Origin: Acidimicrobiaceae bacterium
GTDB taxonomy: Bacteria > Actinomycetota > Acidimicrobiia > Acidimicrobiales > Poriferisodalaceae
Direction of reading: 5' to 3'
Assembly: GCA_905182565.1 (NCBI GenBank)
Contig: CAJJCB010000024.1
Span: forward strand, 185,527-249,526
DNA: 64,000 nucleotides
The stretch's first letter is position 1, and each line of letters begins with the position of its first letter. Shown here piece by piece: positions 1 through 9,072 of this stretch. A model generated the notes under the pieces. It worked only from the letters and a program-made list of their open reading frames with translations, did not search any database and was not told where the DNA came from. The position numbers and the translations under genes are program-made.

Positions 1-1
1 T

Positions 2-328
2 GCGATTCACAAGTCAGAAGGTCGTGGAGCGGTAATCATCGGAATGGTGCACGGCATTGGTGTTGAGAGCCCAACGCAAATAGCCTTGTTGGCGGCATCT
101 TCTTCAATTGGTGGCACCAGGACAGGGATTATGGTTCTATTAGCTTGGATCTTAGGTCTGGTGAGCGCTAACGCTTTATTCGCGATCGGGGCATCCTACG
201 GGATGCTAAAAGCTGGCCGATCTAGGAAAATTTATACTGCGTTCGGAGTTTGTTTTGCGTCACTCAGCGTTGGTATGGGGTTTTGTTACATGTTCGGATA
301 TGGAATGTTAGGTACATTAACATCATGA
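2..328 (+). CDS. C-terminal part of a polytopic membrane protein (5' end outside window)
   Basis: The frame is open from base 2 to a TGA at 326-328, so only the last ~108 residues are present. They are strongly hydrophobic with about three membrane segments. The first contains a conserved-looking HGIGVESPTQ stretch followed by a Gly/Ser/Ala-rich run. An HG-x-G-x-E-x-PTQ motif recalls NicO/UreH-like nickel/cobalt-type transporters, but I cannot confirm the family from this fragment. It is convergent with the monooxygenase gene that follows, 24 bp away. A membrane protein is well supported; metal transport is only a suggestion. Confidence 0.55.
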   Translation, partial: AIHKSEGRGAVIIGMVHGIGVESPTQIALLAASSSIGGTRTGIMVLLAWILGLVSANALFAIGASYGMLKAGRSRKIYTAFGVCFASLSVGMGFCYMFGYGMLGTLTS

Positions 329-352
329 TAAGCTGACTAAATTTAGTTTTGG

Positions 353-2185
353 TTAGCTGATTTCAGTACCTTGCATTGTCCCATTCTCTCGCCAATCGGC
401 GAGAATTCGGTGAAATCGCAGCGGGCCGCCGCCATAGGAGCCCGTAAAGAATCCGTTAGTATTCCCAGTCTTGCCTTCGTTGTTATAGTAACCCGGCGTG
501 CATTCGGCTCTGAAACGTTCTCCAAGCGTCGCCTTGTCGACCATTTCATCAACCCAACCTTGTTCCCCTTCGCTGGTCGCTTCGATGGTGGAACCGCCTT
601 GGCTTCTAACTTGATCGATCATGTATGTGATGTGTTTGGCTTGCTCGTTTAAGGCCTGCGGAACATTTACGGTTACGGCTGTTTGGGTGAATCCTAAGAA
701 AAAACAATTCGGGAAATCATTCGTTTGCATTCCGTGAAGAGTGCGTAATCCTGGCGCCCACTTATCGCTGAGAGTGTTACCGTTTCGTCCGACTATCTCA
801 TAGCCAGCACGACGGGTGTAGCTTGTTCCTACTTCAAACCCTGTTGCAAATATTAAGCAATCGAGTTCGTATTCTTTGCCGTTGGCGATAATGCCGGTCG
901 GAGTAATCTCTTGGACTCCGACCCCTTGGGTGTCTACTAAGGTCACATTCTCTCTGTTGAAGGTAGGGAGGTACTCATCATGAAAGCAAGGCCGTTTACA
1001 AAATTGTCGGTACCAAGGCTTAAGGGCTTCTGCGGTGGCTGGATCTTGGACAATGTCATCGACACGATCCCTCACAGTATTCATTTTTTGATAATCGGCC
1101 ATTTTCATTAAATGACCTTTTTCTCTTCCGACGAGTCTGCGACCAAGTTTTCGGGAAGCAAGCTTGGCAGCGGTGCCGGTTAGGTTTCGAAAAATATCAG
1201 TCCATCCGTCTGCGACGAGATCTTCATCTTGGTCACCGCCGCTTACAAGCACGTTGAAGTTTTCCATTCTTCGTTCTTGCCAACCTGCTTCGAGTGAACC
1301 TGCCCACTCCGGATCGGTTTCTCTATTATTTCTTACATCTACCGATGATGGAGTTCGTTGAAACACGTAGAGTTCTTTAGCTGATGCGCCCAAATGCGGG
1401 ATGCACTGAACAGCAGTTGCCCCAGTCCCAATGATGCCAACTTTCTTGTCTTTCAGATTAGAAAGGTCACCTGCGTTAGAACCGCCGGTGTATTCATAGT
1501 CCCATCTGCTTGTGTGGAACGTATGGCCTTTAAAGTCATTAATCCCAGAAATGCCAGGCAACTTCGGTCGGTTCAATGGACCATTTGCCATTGCTACAAA
1601 CTGAGCGGTCATGCGATCGCCGCGATCTGTTTCGATTAGCCAACGCTTATCTGTGTCATTCCAGGTTAGGGCAGTAACTGATGTGCTTAAGCATGCATTG
1701 TCATATAGGTCATAATGGTGCGCAATATTTTGTGTATGTTCCATGATCTCGGGAGCAAAAGAGTACTTGTTTTTGGGAACGTAGCTAAGCTCTTCGAGCA
1801 TGGGCAAATAACAATAGGATTCGACGTCGCACATGGCACCTGGGTAACGATTCCAGTACCAAGTTCCGCCAAAGTCGCCGCCTTTTTCGATTACTCGCAC
1901 ATCTGAGAATCCGGCTTCTTTTAGTCGGCCGCCCATTAATAAGCCACCGAAGCCGCCACCTATTACCGCTATCTCGACGTCATCAAACAACGGTGCTCGA
2001 TCCTGACTTTCGACATAAGGATCGTCTACATAGTTGGAGAAATCTCCTGTGACCTCAACATATTGTTCGTTGGCGTCGGTACGGAGGCGCTTATCACGCT
2101 CTTCTAAATATTTTGTTTGTAGTTCTTCGGGGTCAAAATCGATCTTGCCTAAAACTGCTTCGATCGCTTCTTGCATTTGCTCCAT
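353..2185 (-). CDS. Flavin-containing Baeyer-Villiger-type monooxygenase
   Basis: 610-residue class B flavoprotein monooxygenase, predicted to insert an oxygen atom next to a ketone using FAD, NADPH and O2. The FAD-binding GGGFGG lies at 76-81, the Baeyer-Villiger fingerprint F-x-G-x3-H-x3-W at 218-228 is complete, the NADPH-binding GTGATA is at 253-258, and a late ATGF motif is present. The ~70-residue N-terminal extension before the first Rossmann motif matches the longer BVMO subgroup that acts on large cyclic or steroid-like ketones; the substrate cannot be read from sequence. It has its own ATG and lies downstream of the propeller and carotenoid oxygenase genes on the same strand, which suggests but does not prove a shared pathway. 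Confidence 0.88.
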   Translation of the reverse strand: MEQMQEAIEAVLGKIDFDPEELQTKYLEERDKRLRTDANEQYVEVTGDFSNYVDDPYVESQDRAPLFDDVEIAVIGGGFGGLLMGGRLKEAGFSDVRVIEKGGDFGGTWYWNRYPGAMCDVESYCYLPMLEELSYVPKNKYSFAPEIMEHTQNIAHHYDLYDNACLSTSVTALTWNDTDKRWLIETDRGDRMTAQFVAMANGPLNRPKLPGISGINDFKGHTFHTSRWDYEYTGGSNAGDLSNLKDKKVGIIGTGATAVQCIPHLGASAKELYVFQRTPSSVDVRNNRETDPEWAGSLEAGWQERRMENFNVLVSGGDQDEDLVADGWTDIFRNLTGTAAKLASRKLGRRLVGREKGHLMKMADYQKMNTVRDRVDDIVQDPATAEALKPWYRQFCKRPCFHDEYLPTFNRENVTLVDTQGVGVQEITPTGIIANGKEYELDCLIFATGFEVGTSYTRRAGYEIVGRNGNTLSDKWAPGLRTLHGMQTNDFPNCFFLGFTQTAVTVNVPQALNEQAKHITYMIDQVRSQGGSTIEATSEGEQGWVDEMVDKATLGERFRAECTPGYYNNEGKTGNTNGFFTGSYGGGPLRFHRILADWRENGTMQGTEIS

Positions 2186-2251
2186 AACTCAAATCTAACA
2201 TCTATTAGAGGGTAGATACGAAATCTTTGATGACTATAGAGTCTTTGTCTA

Positions 2252-3589
2252 TCATTGTGCCCAGCTGACCCTCGCAAAACTTAGGGTGCTGCAATAGTAA
2301 ACATCTCGGTTCTCTCCCGGTGAAAGAAACATTCCGTTTGCAATTCGTGACCCCGTAGCTACCCTCGAAACTAATTCACCGCTTTCGATATCTACGACTA
2401 TCAAGTCATCTGATTGCTCTGCTGTGAAGTCGTTAATTACTAGCTCTCCAGATTCTGGGTAGATAATTGGCTGCATAGTTGGCCGTACATCAAGGTGCCA
2501 TGAAGGTTCTAGCGTTCCAGCAGTTGAAATTCCAGCGAGGCCTCCGTTAATGGAGTCCCAAGCTACGACTAATTGGCTCTCAGGTATATTCACAGGAGGA
2601 GCAACAATACCTCCGCCCGGATTTCCAAATGGCTCGACGCTATCTAAGAGTCCGGTTTCCTGATTTACGCGTAACAGACGTTGAGCTCCATTCCAGGGCG
2701 CTGGAAGTTGCCAGGAAAGTTGCTTGCGTCCGTCCGGTCCTTCAAAACGGCCATTTGGAAGGGTGTTATGGATCGCTCGAACTGCGTTGATGTCGCCGCA
2801 GTCCATGAGCCAAAGGTGGCTATCTGAGATGCATGAGTCCCAAGCTAAACCAACATCAGATTTTGAAGTCCGATATCGTACTTGCCAATCGGTAATTGTT
2901 CCGGTGCCATCAACCATTTCTATTTTCCAAATATGCTCAGTCCCAGGCACAAATATCGACTCAACGCCATCGTTGTAGTCCGCTGCAATTCGACCCATGG
3001 AGCCCTCAGGGAGGACCAGAGTTTGTAAAACTGTAAGTCTTTCTGGTTCCAGAAAAGTAAGAGTGGTTCCCCCTTGTCCCTCTAAGCGGAGATCCTTAGT
3101 TACTAGCGTTCCATCTGACAATGCGAGTAGCCCGTTGTGAGCACGACTAATTGGGAGTTCCCTTTCACAGATAATCGATAAGTCTTGGGGGTCCAACCTG
3201 TGCATAAAGGAACCGTTAACGGACATTATTGAGCCGTTGGCATGGACTAGAATTGCTCCGCACCAAACATGATCTCCACATGGAAGTTGAGGTGACTCGA
3301 CAATTGTTTCTAAGGAATTCGGGTTGATTCTCTTAACCCACCCATATGGAGGTGGGCCAGAGAACGCTGGCATGGTCCCGCCGATGTACCACTCCCCAGG
3401 ATCGCGTTGAACGGCCATGACATTCCATCTGTTATTTGTAATCGTGGTTACAGATGGATGATTTTGTGATGCGTCAAGTCGTCCCACTGCAGCTTTTTGT
3501 CTTCGGTTCCCGCCGCATTCAACAGGCCACTGAGATGGCCAATAACCGGGATGGTTAAAGTTCCTGTCTAAAGTTGTTTTGTCGCTCAT
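2252..3589 (-). CDS. Beta-propeller-like protein of unknown function
   Basis: About 445 residues from the ATG at 3589; a TTG 18 codons upstream (3643) is the alternative start. No signal peptide is evident. The sequence is rich in short beta-strand units with repeated phrases of the type G-x-[IL]-x-[VS]-x-[DN] and many Trp/Gly, e.g. HNGLLALSDGTLVTKDL and later VVAWDSINGG, as in six- or seven-bladed propellers of the SMP-30/PQQ-like type. I recognise no catalytic signature and no family name. It lies between the carotenoid oxygenase and the BVMO genes on the same strand (66 bp before the BVMO), so it may bind or process the same class of compound. Propeller fold likely, function unknown. Confidence 0.7.
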   Translation of the reverse strand: MSDKTTLDRNFNHPGYWPSQWPVECGGNRRQKAAVGRLDASQNHPSVTTITNNRWNVMAVQRDPGEWYIGGTMPAFSGPPPYGWVKRINPNSLETIVESPQLPCGDHVWCGAILVHANGSIMSVNGSFMHRLDPQDLSIICERELPISRAHNGLLALSDGTLVTKDLRLEGQGGTTLTFLEPERLTVLQTLVLPEGSMGRIAADYNDGVESIFVPGTEHIWKIEMVDGTGTITDWQVRYRTSKSDVGLAWDSCISDSHLWLMDCGDINAVRAIHNTLPNGRFEGPDGRKQLSWQLPAPWNGAQRLLRVNQETGLLDSVEPFGNPGGGIVAPPVNIPESQLVVAWDSINGGLAGISTAGTLEPSWHLDVRPTMQPIIYPESGELVINDFTAEQSDDLIVVDIESGELVSRVATGSRIANGMFLSPGENRDVYYCSTLSFARVSWAQ

Positions 3590-3760
3590 GGTTTCTGTGG
3601 CTCCTGAAGCCCTAACGTTCGCTGATACGATTTGATTAAGCAAAAGTCAAGATTTTCACTGGATGCCAGCGTTGACGGCAAGCCAGCGGTTTGAATTTTG
3701 GATATTTGTGGCTAGAGAGAACTACGAAAAGCAGAAATGTGATTTAGTACTGGTTCGAAC

Positions 3761-5230
3761 TTACTTAAGAGCCTTCGACGGAGCCCAACTTGCATGAGTG
3801 CCACTTGAGATACGTTCCGGTAGCCGGATCTTGCATATCGGCCCTTGTGTTATGTCTGAAGCATCAAAGACCAAGGCATCTGAAATATCTCGGATTAGAT
3901 CGGATGAGAATGTGACAAGGTATCCGTCATCTTCTCTGGCAGAGTTGTCTCTCGGTGCCATAACGGTTTCACTTACAAAAACGCCATCTTCGAATTCATA
4001 GGTTTCTTCTTTGCCTGTGTCTAAATCGTGTTTAATGAGACCATTGAATGCAAACAAGTTTGGAGCGCAGATTGAATTGTATGAATAGCGATGGCGGCGA
4101 CCTGCATGCGTTCCGTTAATCATCGGAAATTCTGAGCACCGGTCGCTCATTTGTTCTTCGGAACAACTCCCGGTTTTTAGGTTGAACCGCCATCGGTGAG
4201 CACGAGCTTCGAGCACGTTCATGTCCAGTGTTTCAAAGCCTTTTAGCGCATCGGCATGACGACGCACTCCGCTTGCTGTGGGGTTATGTTGAAAAAAGCC
4301 ATCAAGCACTACTTCATCCCCTTCTTCGTATGCATTAGTCCAGTGCAATACGAAAGTTGGATCTGCTTCAAACCATCGAATTTCGTTCGAGCTGCCGTGG
4401 CGCGGGATGAGGGCGAAGCGACTCGGGAGATCTCTGTTGTATGTGTTGGAGTAGAAGCCTTCTTTCAGGGCCTTTGGATCCCAATAGAGAGGTAGATCAT
4501 TCAAAATCGACCAGTTCTCTGTAAAAGCCATGTCATGGGGGAGCCGCGGTCCAGGAAGAGGGATGTCTTGATAGTTGGTCAGTTCACCTTCGGAACTAAC
4601 AACCCCATATTTCATGAAAGGCGCCGTCGTGGAATAGTTGAAAAACAAAAGCTCACCGGTGTGTTCATCGACTTTCGGGTGTGCTGAGACCCCTTCAGGT
4701 GGAAAAGCCCCATTCCAACTGGCTTTACCTTTGTCAGCCAAGCTCGTTGGGTCTAATTGGTATAGTTCTCCGCATTGATAAAAACTTGCAAGCGCCTTAC
4801 CTCCGTGGACAACTACGTCGGTGCTGGCGTTGTCCTTCATCATGGTTCGCGCCCCCCAGCCATCCTTCGCAATAGCTGTGGAGGGGTGCTCTGTAATTCC
4901 AGCCCACAAACTCGACTTGGTATCTTGCTCTGCTAAGAAGGCATCTGTTCGAACGAAGCGATTTGAGTATTGAACTTCACCGTTATTAAATGAAATAGAA
5001 TGGAGCATCGCGTCACCATCGAATGGGTGGTAGCGCTTTATTGGTTCAAAAAGTGGGTTCTCTGTGTTGCGCAGATACACGCCATTAAGGTCATCTGGCA
5101 GATCACCAACACATTCCATATTCCAAGCATCAAACTCTTGGTGCTGAGGTCGCCAAGCGCCGGTTCGGTAGGGATGATCATCGTCAGGTGGTAGCCCGGA
5201 CTCAAAGGTTGCGTTGATACGAGTAGCCAC
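3761..5230 (-). CDS. Carotenoid oxygenase family protein (RPE65/CCD fold)
   Basis: 489-residue non-heme iron dioxygenase of the carotenoid-cleavage/stilbene-cleavage family, which cleaves a C=C bond in polyenes or stilbenes. The four iron-binding His are recognisable: H184 (SAHPK), H232 (LPHDM), H296 (LHWTNA) and H479 (GTHASW). The family hallmark YHPFDGDAMLH is at 67-77. GTG start, preceded by a good AGGGGAAA ribosome-binding site. First gene of the reverse-strand run propeller-BVMO and divergent from the alpha/beta hydrolase at 5369 across 138 bp. Cleavage followed by Baeyer-Villiger oxidation of the resulting carbonyl is chemically plausible but is inference. Carotenoid versus lignin-stilbene substrate cannot be decided. 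Confidence 0.9.
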   Translation of the reverse strand: MATRINATFESGLPPDDDHPYRTGAWRPQHQEFDAWNMECVGDLPDDLNGVYLRNTENPLFEPIKRYHPFDGDAMLHSISFNNGEVQYSNRFVRTDAFLAEQDTKSSLWAGITEHPSTAIAKDGWGARTMMKDNASTDVVVHGGKALASFYQCGELYQLDPTSLADKGKASWNGAFPPEGVSAHPKVDEHTGELLFFNYSTTAPFMKYGVVSSEGELTNYQDIPLPGPRLPHDMAFTENWSILNDLPLYWDPKALKEGFYSNTYNRDLPSRFALIPRHGSSNEIRWFEADPTFVLHWTNAYEEGDEVVLDGFFQHNPTASGVRRHADALKGFETLDMNVLEARAHRWRFNLKTGSCSEEQMSDRCSEFPMINGTHAGRRHRYSYNSICAPNLFAFNGLIKHDLDTGKEETYEFEDGVFVSETVMAPRDNSAREDDGYLVTFSSDLIRDISDALVFDASDITQGPICKIRLPERISSGTHASWAPSKALK

Positions 5231-5368
5231 AATTTCCCCTTTTGCTTACTAAATGAAAGCATATCTTAAGTGTTTCATTGAGAGCGTTCTGAGATTAACC
5301 TTGCAGCCAAAGTAGCTCGTCAAAACTAGTTCTATTTCAATGGGTAATCTGAAGCAGGAGAATCAACA

Positions 5369-6616
5369 ATGGTTCCAACAGCCCTAGCGCTAAAAGCAAT
5401 CTGTCTCGCCGACGGAGAGTTTCAGATAGCTACTCGATACTGGACTGGTGGAATAAGAATAGAAATTGGGGCTTCGGTTACAGGTGTGACAATCGCTGAT
5501 GGCGTTACTGTCGCAAAGATACCTGAGCGAGGAGAGAATGTAATCACTCTATTTGGCCCAGACACAGCCTGGGATAAGATCCGCCAGGCCATTCCTCCTC
5601 GATTTCATAATGATGTATTTATAGCTACTGCGAGAGGCGGAATTAGCTGGGCTGGGGACTCTAAAATATGGTGGCAATATTATGCTGCTGTTCAACGCCT
5701 AGTGGAGCTCTTGCGATCGGAGCCAGAAGTAGCTGTCGATGATTTACCTGCATCGAAAAAGCACGGCGAAATAGATGCACCGGTCGGCCGCTATGTGCAC
5801 TTAAACCTTTGCGGAACTGACTATCGGATTTATTATGAGGAAGCGGGTACCGGCATTCCTTTACTCCTCCAGCATACGGCTGGCTCGCATGGTACTCAGT
5901 GGCGGCATCTATTTGAAGACAAAGAACTTACTGAAACGTTTAGGCTTATTGCATACGATTTACCATTTCATGGTAAATCAATTCCTCCTGTCAGTGAACG
6001 TTGGTGGGAGCAAAATTACCGTTTAGAGTCCGGCTTTTTGAGGTCTATTCCTGTCGAGCTGAGTGGTGCCTTGGGCCTGGAACGACCTGTGTTCATGGGA
6101 TGCTCTGTAGGAGGTCTCCTTGCGTTGGACTTAGCGCACAAGCACCCGACAGTTTTTGATGCGGTGATTTCGCTCGAAGGAGCTCTTCGGATTGGAGGTA
6201 GCTATGAGGCTCTTAAGGAACTGTGGCATCCTGAAGTTTCGAACGAAACAAAAGGTCGCATGATGGAAGGATTGACTGCACCGTCGTCTCCGGAGCCATA
6301 CCGAAAAGAGATTGTTCATACATACTCCTCCGGGTGGCCACCTGTTTTCCTGGGAGATCTTTGGTATTACCTTATGGAATACGACCTTAGGGATCTAGCT
6401 AAAGAAATTGACACGAAAGAAGTTGGAGTTCATATTTTTTCAGGGGAGTATGACTACAGCGGAACTATAGAAAAAGGAAGAGAAGCGCACGCGGCGATAG
6501 CGGGCTCGACATTTACAGAGATGCAATCGATAGGTCACTTTCCAATGTCAGAGAACCCAGAAAAATTTCTTGCGTATCTCAAACCGATCCTCAAAAAAAT
6601 CTCTCAGAGTCGCTAG
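5369..6616 (+). CDS. Alpha/beta hydrolase with an extra N-terminal domain
   Basis: 415 residues. The C-terminal part (from ~145) is an alpha/beta hydrolase: oxyanion-region HTAGSHG (169-175), nucleophile elbow G-C-S-V-G with S246, acid D362 (EYDYSG) and H390 (SIGHF). The first ~130 residues are a separate domain that resembles an SCP2-like lipid-binding fold (alternating strands, then GDSKIWWQYY and a helix), joined by a charged linker at 118-138. Such a fusion suggests hydrolysis of a bound lipid-like ester, but that is inference. ATG start with an AGGAG site at 5356-5360. Divergent from the carotenoid oxygenase gene. Confidence 0.82.
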   Translation: MVPTALALKAICLADGEFQIATRYWTGGIRIEIGASVTGVTIADGVTVAKIPERGENVITLFGPDTAWDKIRQAIPPRFHNDVFIATARGGISWAGDSKIWWQYYAAVQRLVELLRSEPEVAVDDLPASKKHGEIDAPVGRYVHLNLCGTDYRIYYEEAGTGIPLLLQHTAGSHGTQWRHLFEDKELTETFRLIAYDLPFHGKSIPPVSERWWEQNYRLESGFLRSIPVELSGALGLERPVFMGCSVGGLLALDLAHKHPTVFDAVISLEGALRIGGSYEALKELWHPEVSNETKGRMMEGLTAPSSPEPYRKEIVHTYSSGWPPVFLGDLWYYLMEYDLRDLAKEIDTKEVGVHIFSGEYDYSGTIEKGREAHAAIAGSTFTEMQSIGHFPMSENPEKFLAYLKPILKKISQSR

Positions 6617-6731
6617 TGGAAACAAATACACAACAAAGGATTCTTCAATTAATAATCGACTGTTTTCAAGTGCTGATCTGGTGATATTGATAATCAGATA
6701 GTAGATAAATGTCTCTTTGAGCATAGAAGAA

Positions 6732-7541
6732 TCAAATATTTTCTAGTTTCGGAAAGTCTGAGGGTGGCATTATGTCTACAGTCGCAGAGCGCTGTTGGGC
6801 TAGCATTCCGCCATCAACTTTGAGTACATCACCTGTGATGTACGACGACTCGTCAGAGGCTAGAAATAATGCAGGGCCTGTGAGATCGTAGGCCTCGCCG
6901 ACTCTCATTAACGGAATGTTCTCACCTCGATAAATCCGATCTTCAGAGTTCATTCCGCTTGTGTCGATGGAGCCAGGCATTAATGCGTTTACTCTGATCG
7001 AATACGGACCTAGGTCCAAAGCAAGGGCACGTGTAAACGCTTCAATGCCGCCTTTGGATGCATCGTATGCAGTAAAGGAACGATGTGCCTGACTTGCTCC
7101 ACCAGAAGACATGTTTATGATTGATCCTCCACCGTTTTGGGCCATGACTGCAGCTGCAGCTTGGCAACATAGGAAATGACCGGTGAGATTAACATCGATG
7201 ATTCGTCGCCACCATTCCTCTGTTGCTTCGAAGAAATGGAGCATTGGGCCAACTAATCCAGCGTTGTTAATGAGTACGTTGGTCGGGCCATATTGTTCAT
7301 CTACGGTTTGGAACATTTGATGAACTTGCGATGAAACAGAAACATCACCGGGAATTGCGGTTGCTGTTCCACCTGAGTCCTTTATGATTTGGACAGTTCT
7401 GGAAGCCTGTTCTTCGGAGATGTCATTGACTGCTACTTTTGCTTTTGCATCAGCGAACCTCAAAGCAAGAGATCTTCCTATTCCGCTCCCTGCGCCGGTC
7501 ACGACAATGGTCTTGTTTTCTAGGTCCTCGTAGGTGGCCAT
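6732..7541 (-). CDS. Short-chain dehydrogenase/reductase (SDR)
   Basis: 269-residue classical SDR. TGAGSGIG cofactor motif at 15-22, NNAG motif, Ser of MSSGG and the Y-x3-K pair in YDASK are all present; the typical C-terminal YITGDVLKVDGG is followed by a ~25-residue tail. Expected to oxidise an alcohol or reduce a carbonyl with NAD(P)(H); substrate unknown. Cofactor preference is probably NAD(H)-like from the Asp after the second strand (NDIS), which is a weak indication. Convergent with the alpha/beta hydrolase across 115 bp, and divergent from thrH. Confidence 0.87.
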   Translation of the reverse strand: MATYEDLENKTIVVTGAGSGIGRSLALRFADAKAKVAVNDISEEQASRTVQIIKDSGGTATAIPGDVSVSSQVHQMFQTVDEQYGPTNVLINNAGLVGPMLHFFEATEEWWRRIIDVNLTGHFLCCQAAAAVMAQNGGGSIINMSSGGASQAHRSFTAYDASKGGIEAFTRALALDLGPYSIRVNALMPGSIDTSGMNSEDRIYRGENIPLMRVGEAYDLTGPALFLASDESSYITGDVLKVDGGMLAQQRSATVDIMPPSDFPKLENI

Positions 7542-7834
7542 TGGTCTCTTTCACTTTGTTAGGAGAGTGTTTACCGGTTCAATTTCGGGCATTGTCAATT
7601 CTAAGCCCAACTATAAGTCTTGAAGTGTCAGCCGTCAGAGAGAGTCGTGTTGAGCGAGTTTAAATAACCGAATAGTGATTTTCCTAACCAGATATTGGTA
7701 GGCAAACACATCTATCTGAGCGATTAATCTCCTCCTTCGGAAGTTATTATGAACAGGAACGTGAGTTTGCTTGTTCCTGCACTCAAAATATTTGTTAGCA
7801 ATGTCGACTTTAGCTATGAACTTACGGCTCAGAG

Positions 7835-8455
7835 ATGGGAAGCTTAGTAACTGTGCAGCGATTGATAGCGTTAGATATGGAAGGTGTCATAACACCAGAA
7901 ATTTGGGAAGCGGTAGCGACCCATACTGGTGTTTCGGAACTATTGCGAACAACACGCGACGAGCCGAACTATCAGAAATTGATGGAATATAGACTTGGTC
8001 TTCTTGATAAACATAAGATTAAATTGAGCTTAATTAAGAACGTGATAGGTGACTTGGAATTGTTGCCAGGGGCTCGCTCTTTCTTAGATGAACTGCGTCA
8101 GCAGTACCAAGTAGTGATTTTGTCTGACACATTTGAAGAATTTGCGTCGCATTTCAGTGAGTTGCTTGGGTACCCTCATCTGCTTTGTCACAAACTTCGC
8201 GTTGATGATGATCACATAACCGGATTTTTGCTGCGCCTTAACGACCCTAAAGCTAGAGCTATCGAGGCGTATCAGTCATTGAACTATCACGTTAGCGCAG
8301 CAGGCGATTCGCACAACGATGTTACTATGCTAAAAACTGCTGACTCTGGATGCTTATTCCGGGCAGCTGATGGTCTCATCAATCTCCATCCGGAACTTTC
8401 CTCGATGGTGACTTATGAGGATTTGTTGAAGTGGATAACTGATCTGGACGAATAA
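7835..8455 (+). CDS. thrH: Phosphoserine phosphatase / homoserine phosphotransferase ThrH
   Basis: 206-residue HAD-superfamily enzyme closely resembling ThrH, which dephosphorylates phosphoserine and can pass the phosphate to homoserine. The first HAD motif is DMEG (D14, E16), the variant typical of ThrH (DLEG) rather than the usual DxDxT. LSDTF (motif II), the Lys of DPKA (motif III) and GDSHND (motif IV) follow in order, and the signature LLCHKL is present. The length matches the family (~203-206 aa). Stands alone in a divergent position next to an SDR; 293 bp upstream carries no gene. It would supply serine or feed homoserine phosphate to threonine synthesis. Confidence 0.88.
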   Translation: MGSLVTVQRLIALDMEGVITPEIWEAVATHTGVSELLRTTRDEPNYQKLMEYRLGLLDKHKIKLSLIKNVIGDLELLPGARSFLDELRQQYQVVILSDTFEEFASHFSELLGYPHLLCHKLRVDDDHITGFLLRLNDPKARAIEAYQSLNYHVSAAGDSHNDVTMLKTADSGCLFRAADGLINLHPELSSMVTYEDLLKWITDLDE

Positions 8456-8530
8456 TCATTTTAGGATTTTTTTATAATGTTACTAAAGCTGCCTGTTGGC
8501 GTTTAAGCTGAGAATGTCTGGGGGCAGATT

Positions 8531-9040
8531 ATGGCACCGCCTGTTAAATTAGCTCATTTTGTTTTGCGAACTAGCGATGTGAAAGGTTTAGCGGCCTGGT
8601 ATTGCAATGTGTTAGAGGCGAAGATCGTGCACGATGCTGACATAATTATCTTCGCCACCTACGACGAAGAGCATCACAGGATTGCTTTCATTGATCGCGG
8701 GACAATAGGGAACGTTGACAATAATCGGAACGGCGTTGATCACATCGCATTTACTTACGCAAACTTAGGCGAGCTACTTGAATGCTATGAGCGATTAAAA
8801 ATGGATGAGATTGTTCCTGTCCGATCGATAAACCATGGGCCAACAACGTCGATGTATTACGAGGACCCAGACGGTAACAAGATCGAGTTGCAGGTTGATA
8901 ATTTTGCTACACCTGAAGAGGCCTACGCCTTTATGAGTGGACCGGTCTTCACTGCCAATCCTATTGGAGTCGAATTTGATCCAGATCTTATGTTGGGGAA
9001 ATATAAATCTGGAGAACTGATCGCGTCTGTCCTGAATTAA
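8531..9040 (+). CDS. VOC (glyoxalase/extradiol dioxygenase) family protein
   Basis: 169 residues with the paired beta-alpha-beta-beta-beta modules of the vicinal oxygen chelate fold. Candidate metal ligands are H9 (LAHFVL), the His of VDHIAFTY and the Glu of NKIELQVD, the same pattern as type I extradiol dioxygenases; MYYEDPDGNKIEL is the conserved second-module end. The single-module length is short for a full catechol dioxygenase, so ring cleavage is possible but not certain. ATG start preceded by a purine-rich GGGGGCAG. Convergent with the PhyH gene across 32 bp. Confidence 0.82.
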   Translation: MAPPVKLAHFVLRTSDVKGLAAWYCNVLEAKIVHDADIIIFATYDEEHHRIAFIDRGTIGNVDNNRNGVDHIAFTYANLGELLECYERLKMDEIVPVRSINHGPTTSMYYEDPDGNKIELQVDNFATPEEAYAFMSGPVFTANPIGVEFDPDLMLGKYKSGELIASVLN

Positions 9041-9072
9041 GAGCGTTTATAGCTGAATACTGTTGATGTTTT

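Noticed and set aside
6641..6735. Inverted repeat GATTCTTC ... GAAGAATC between convergent genes
   Set aside because: Arms of eight bases about 80 bases apart in AT-rich DNA are expected by chance; no T run or other support for a terminator.
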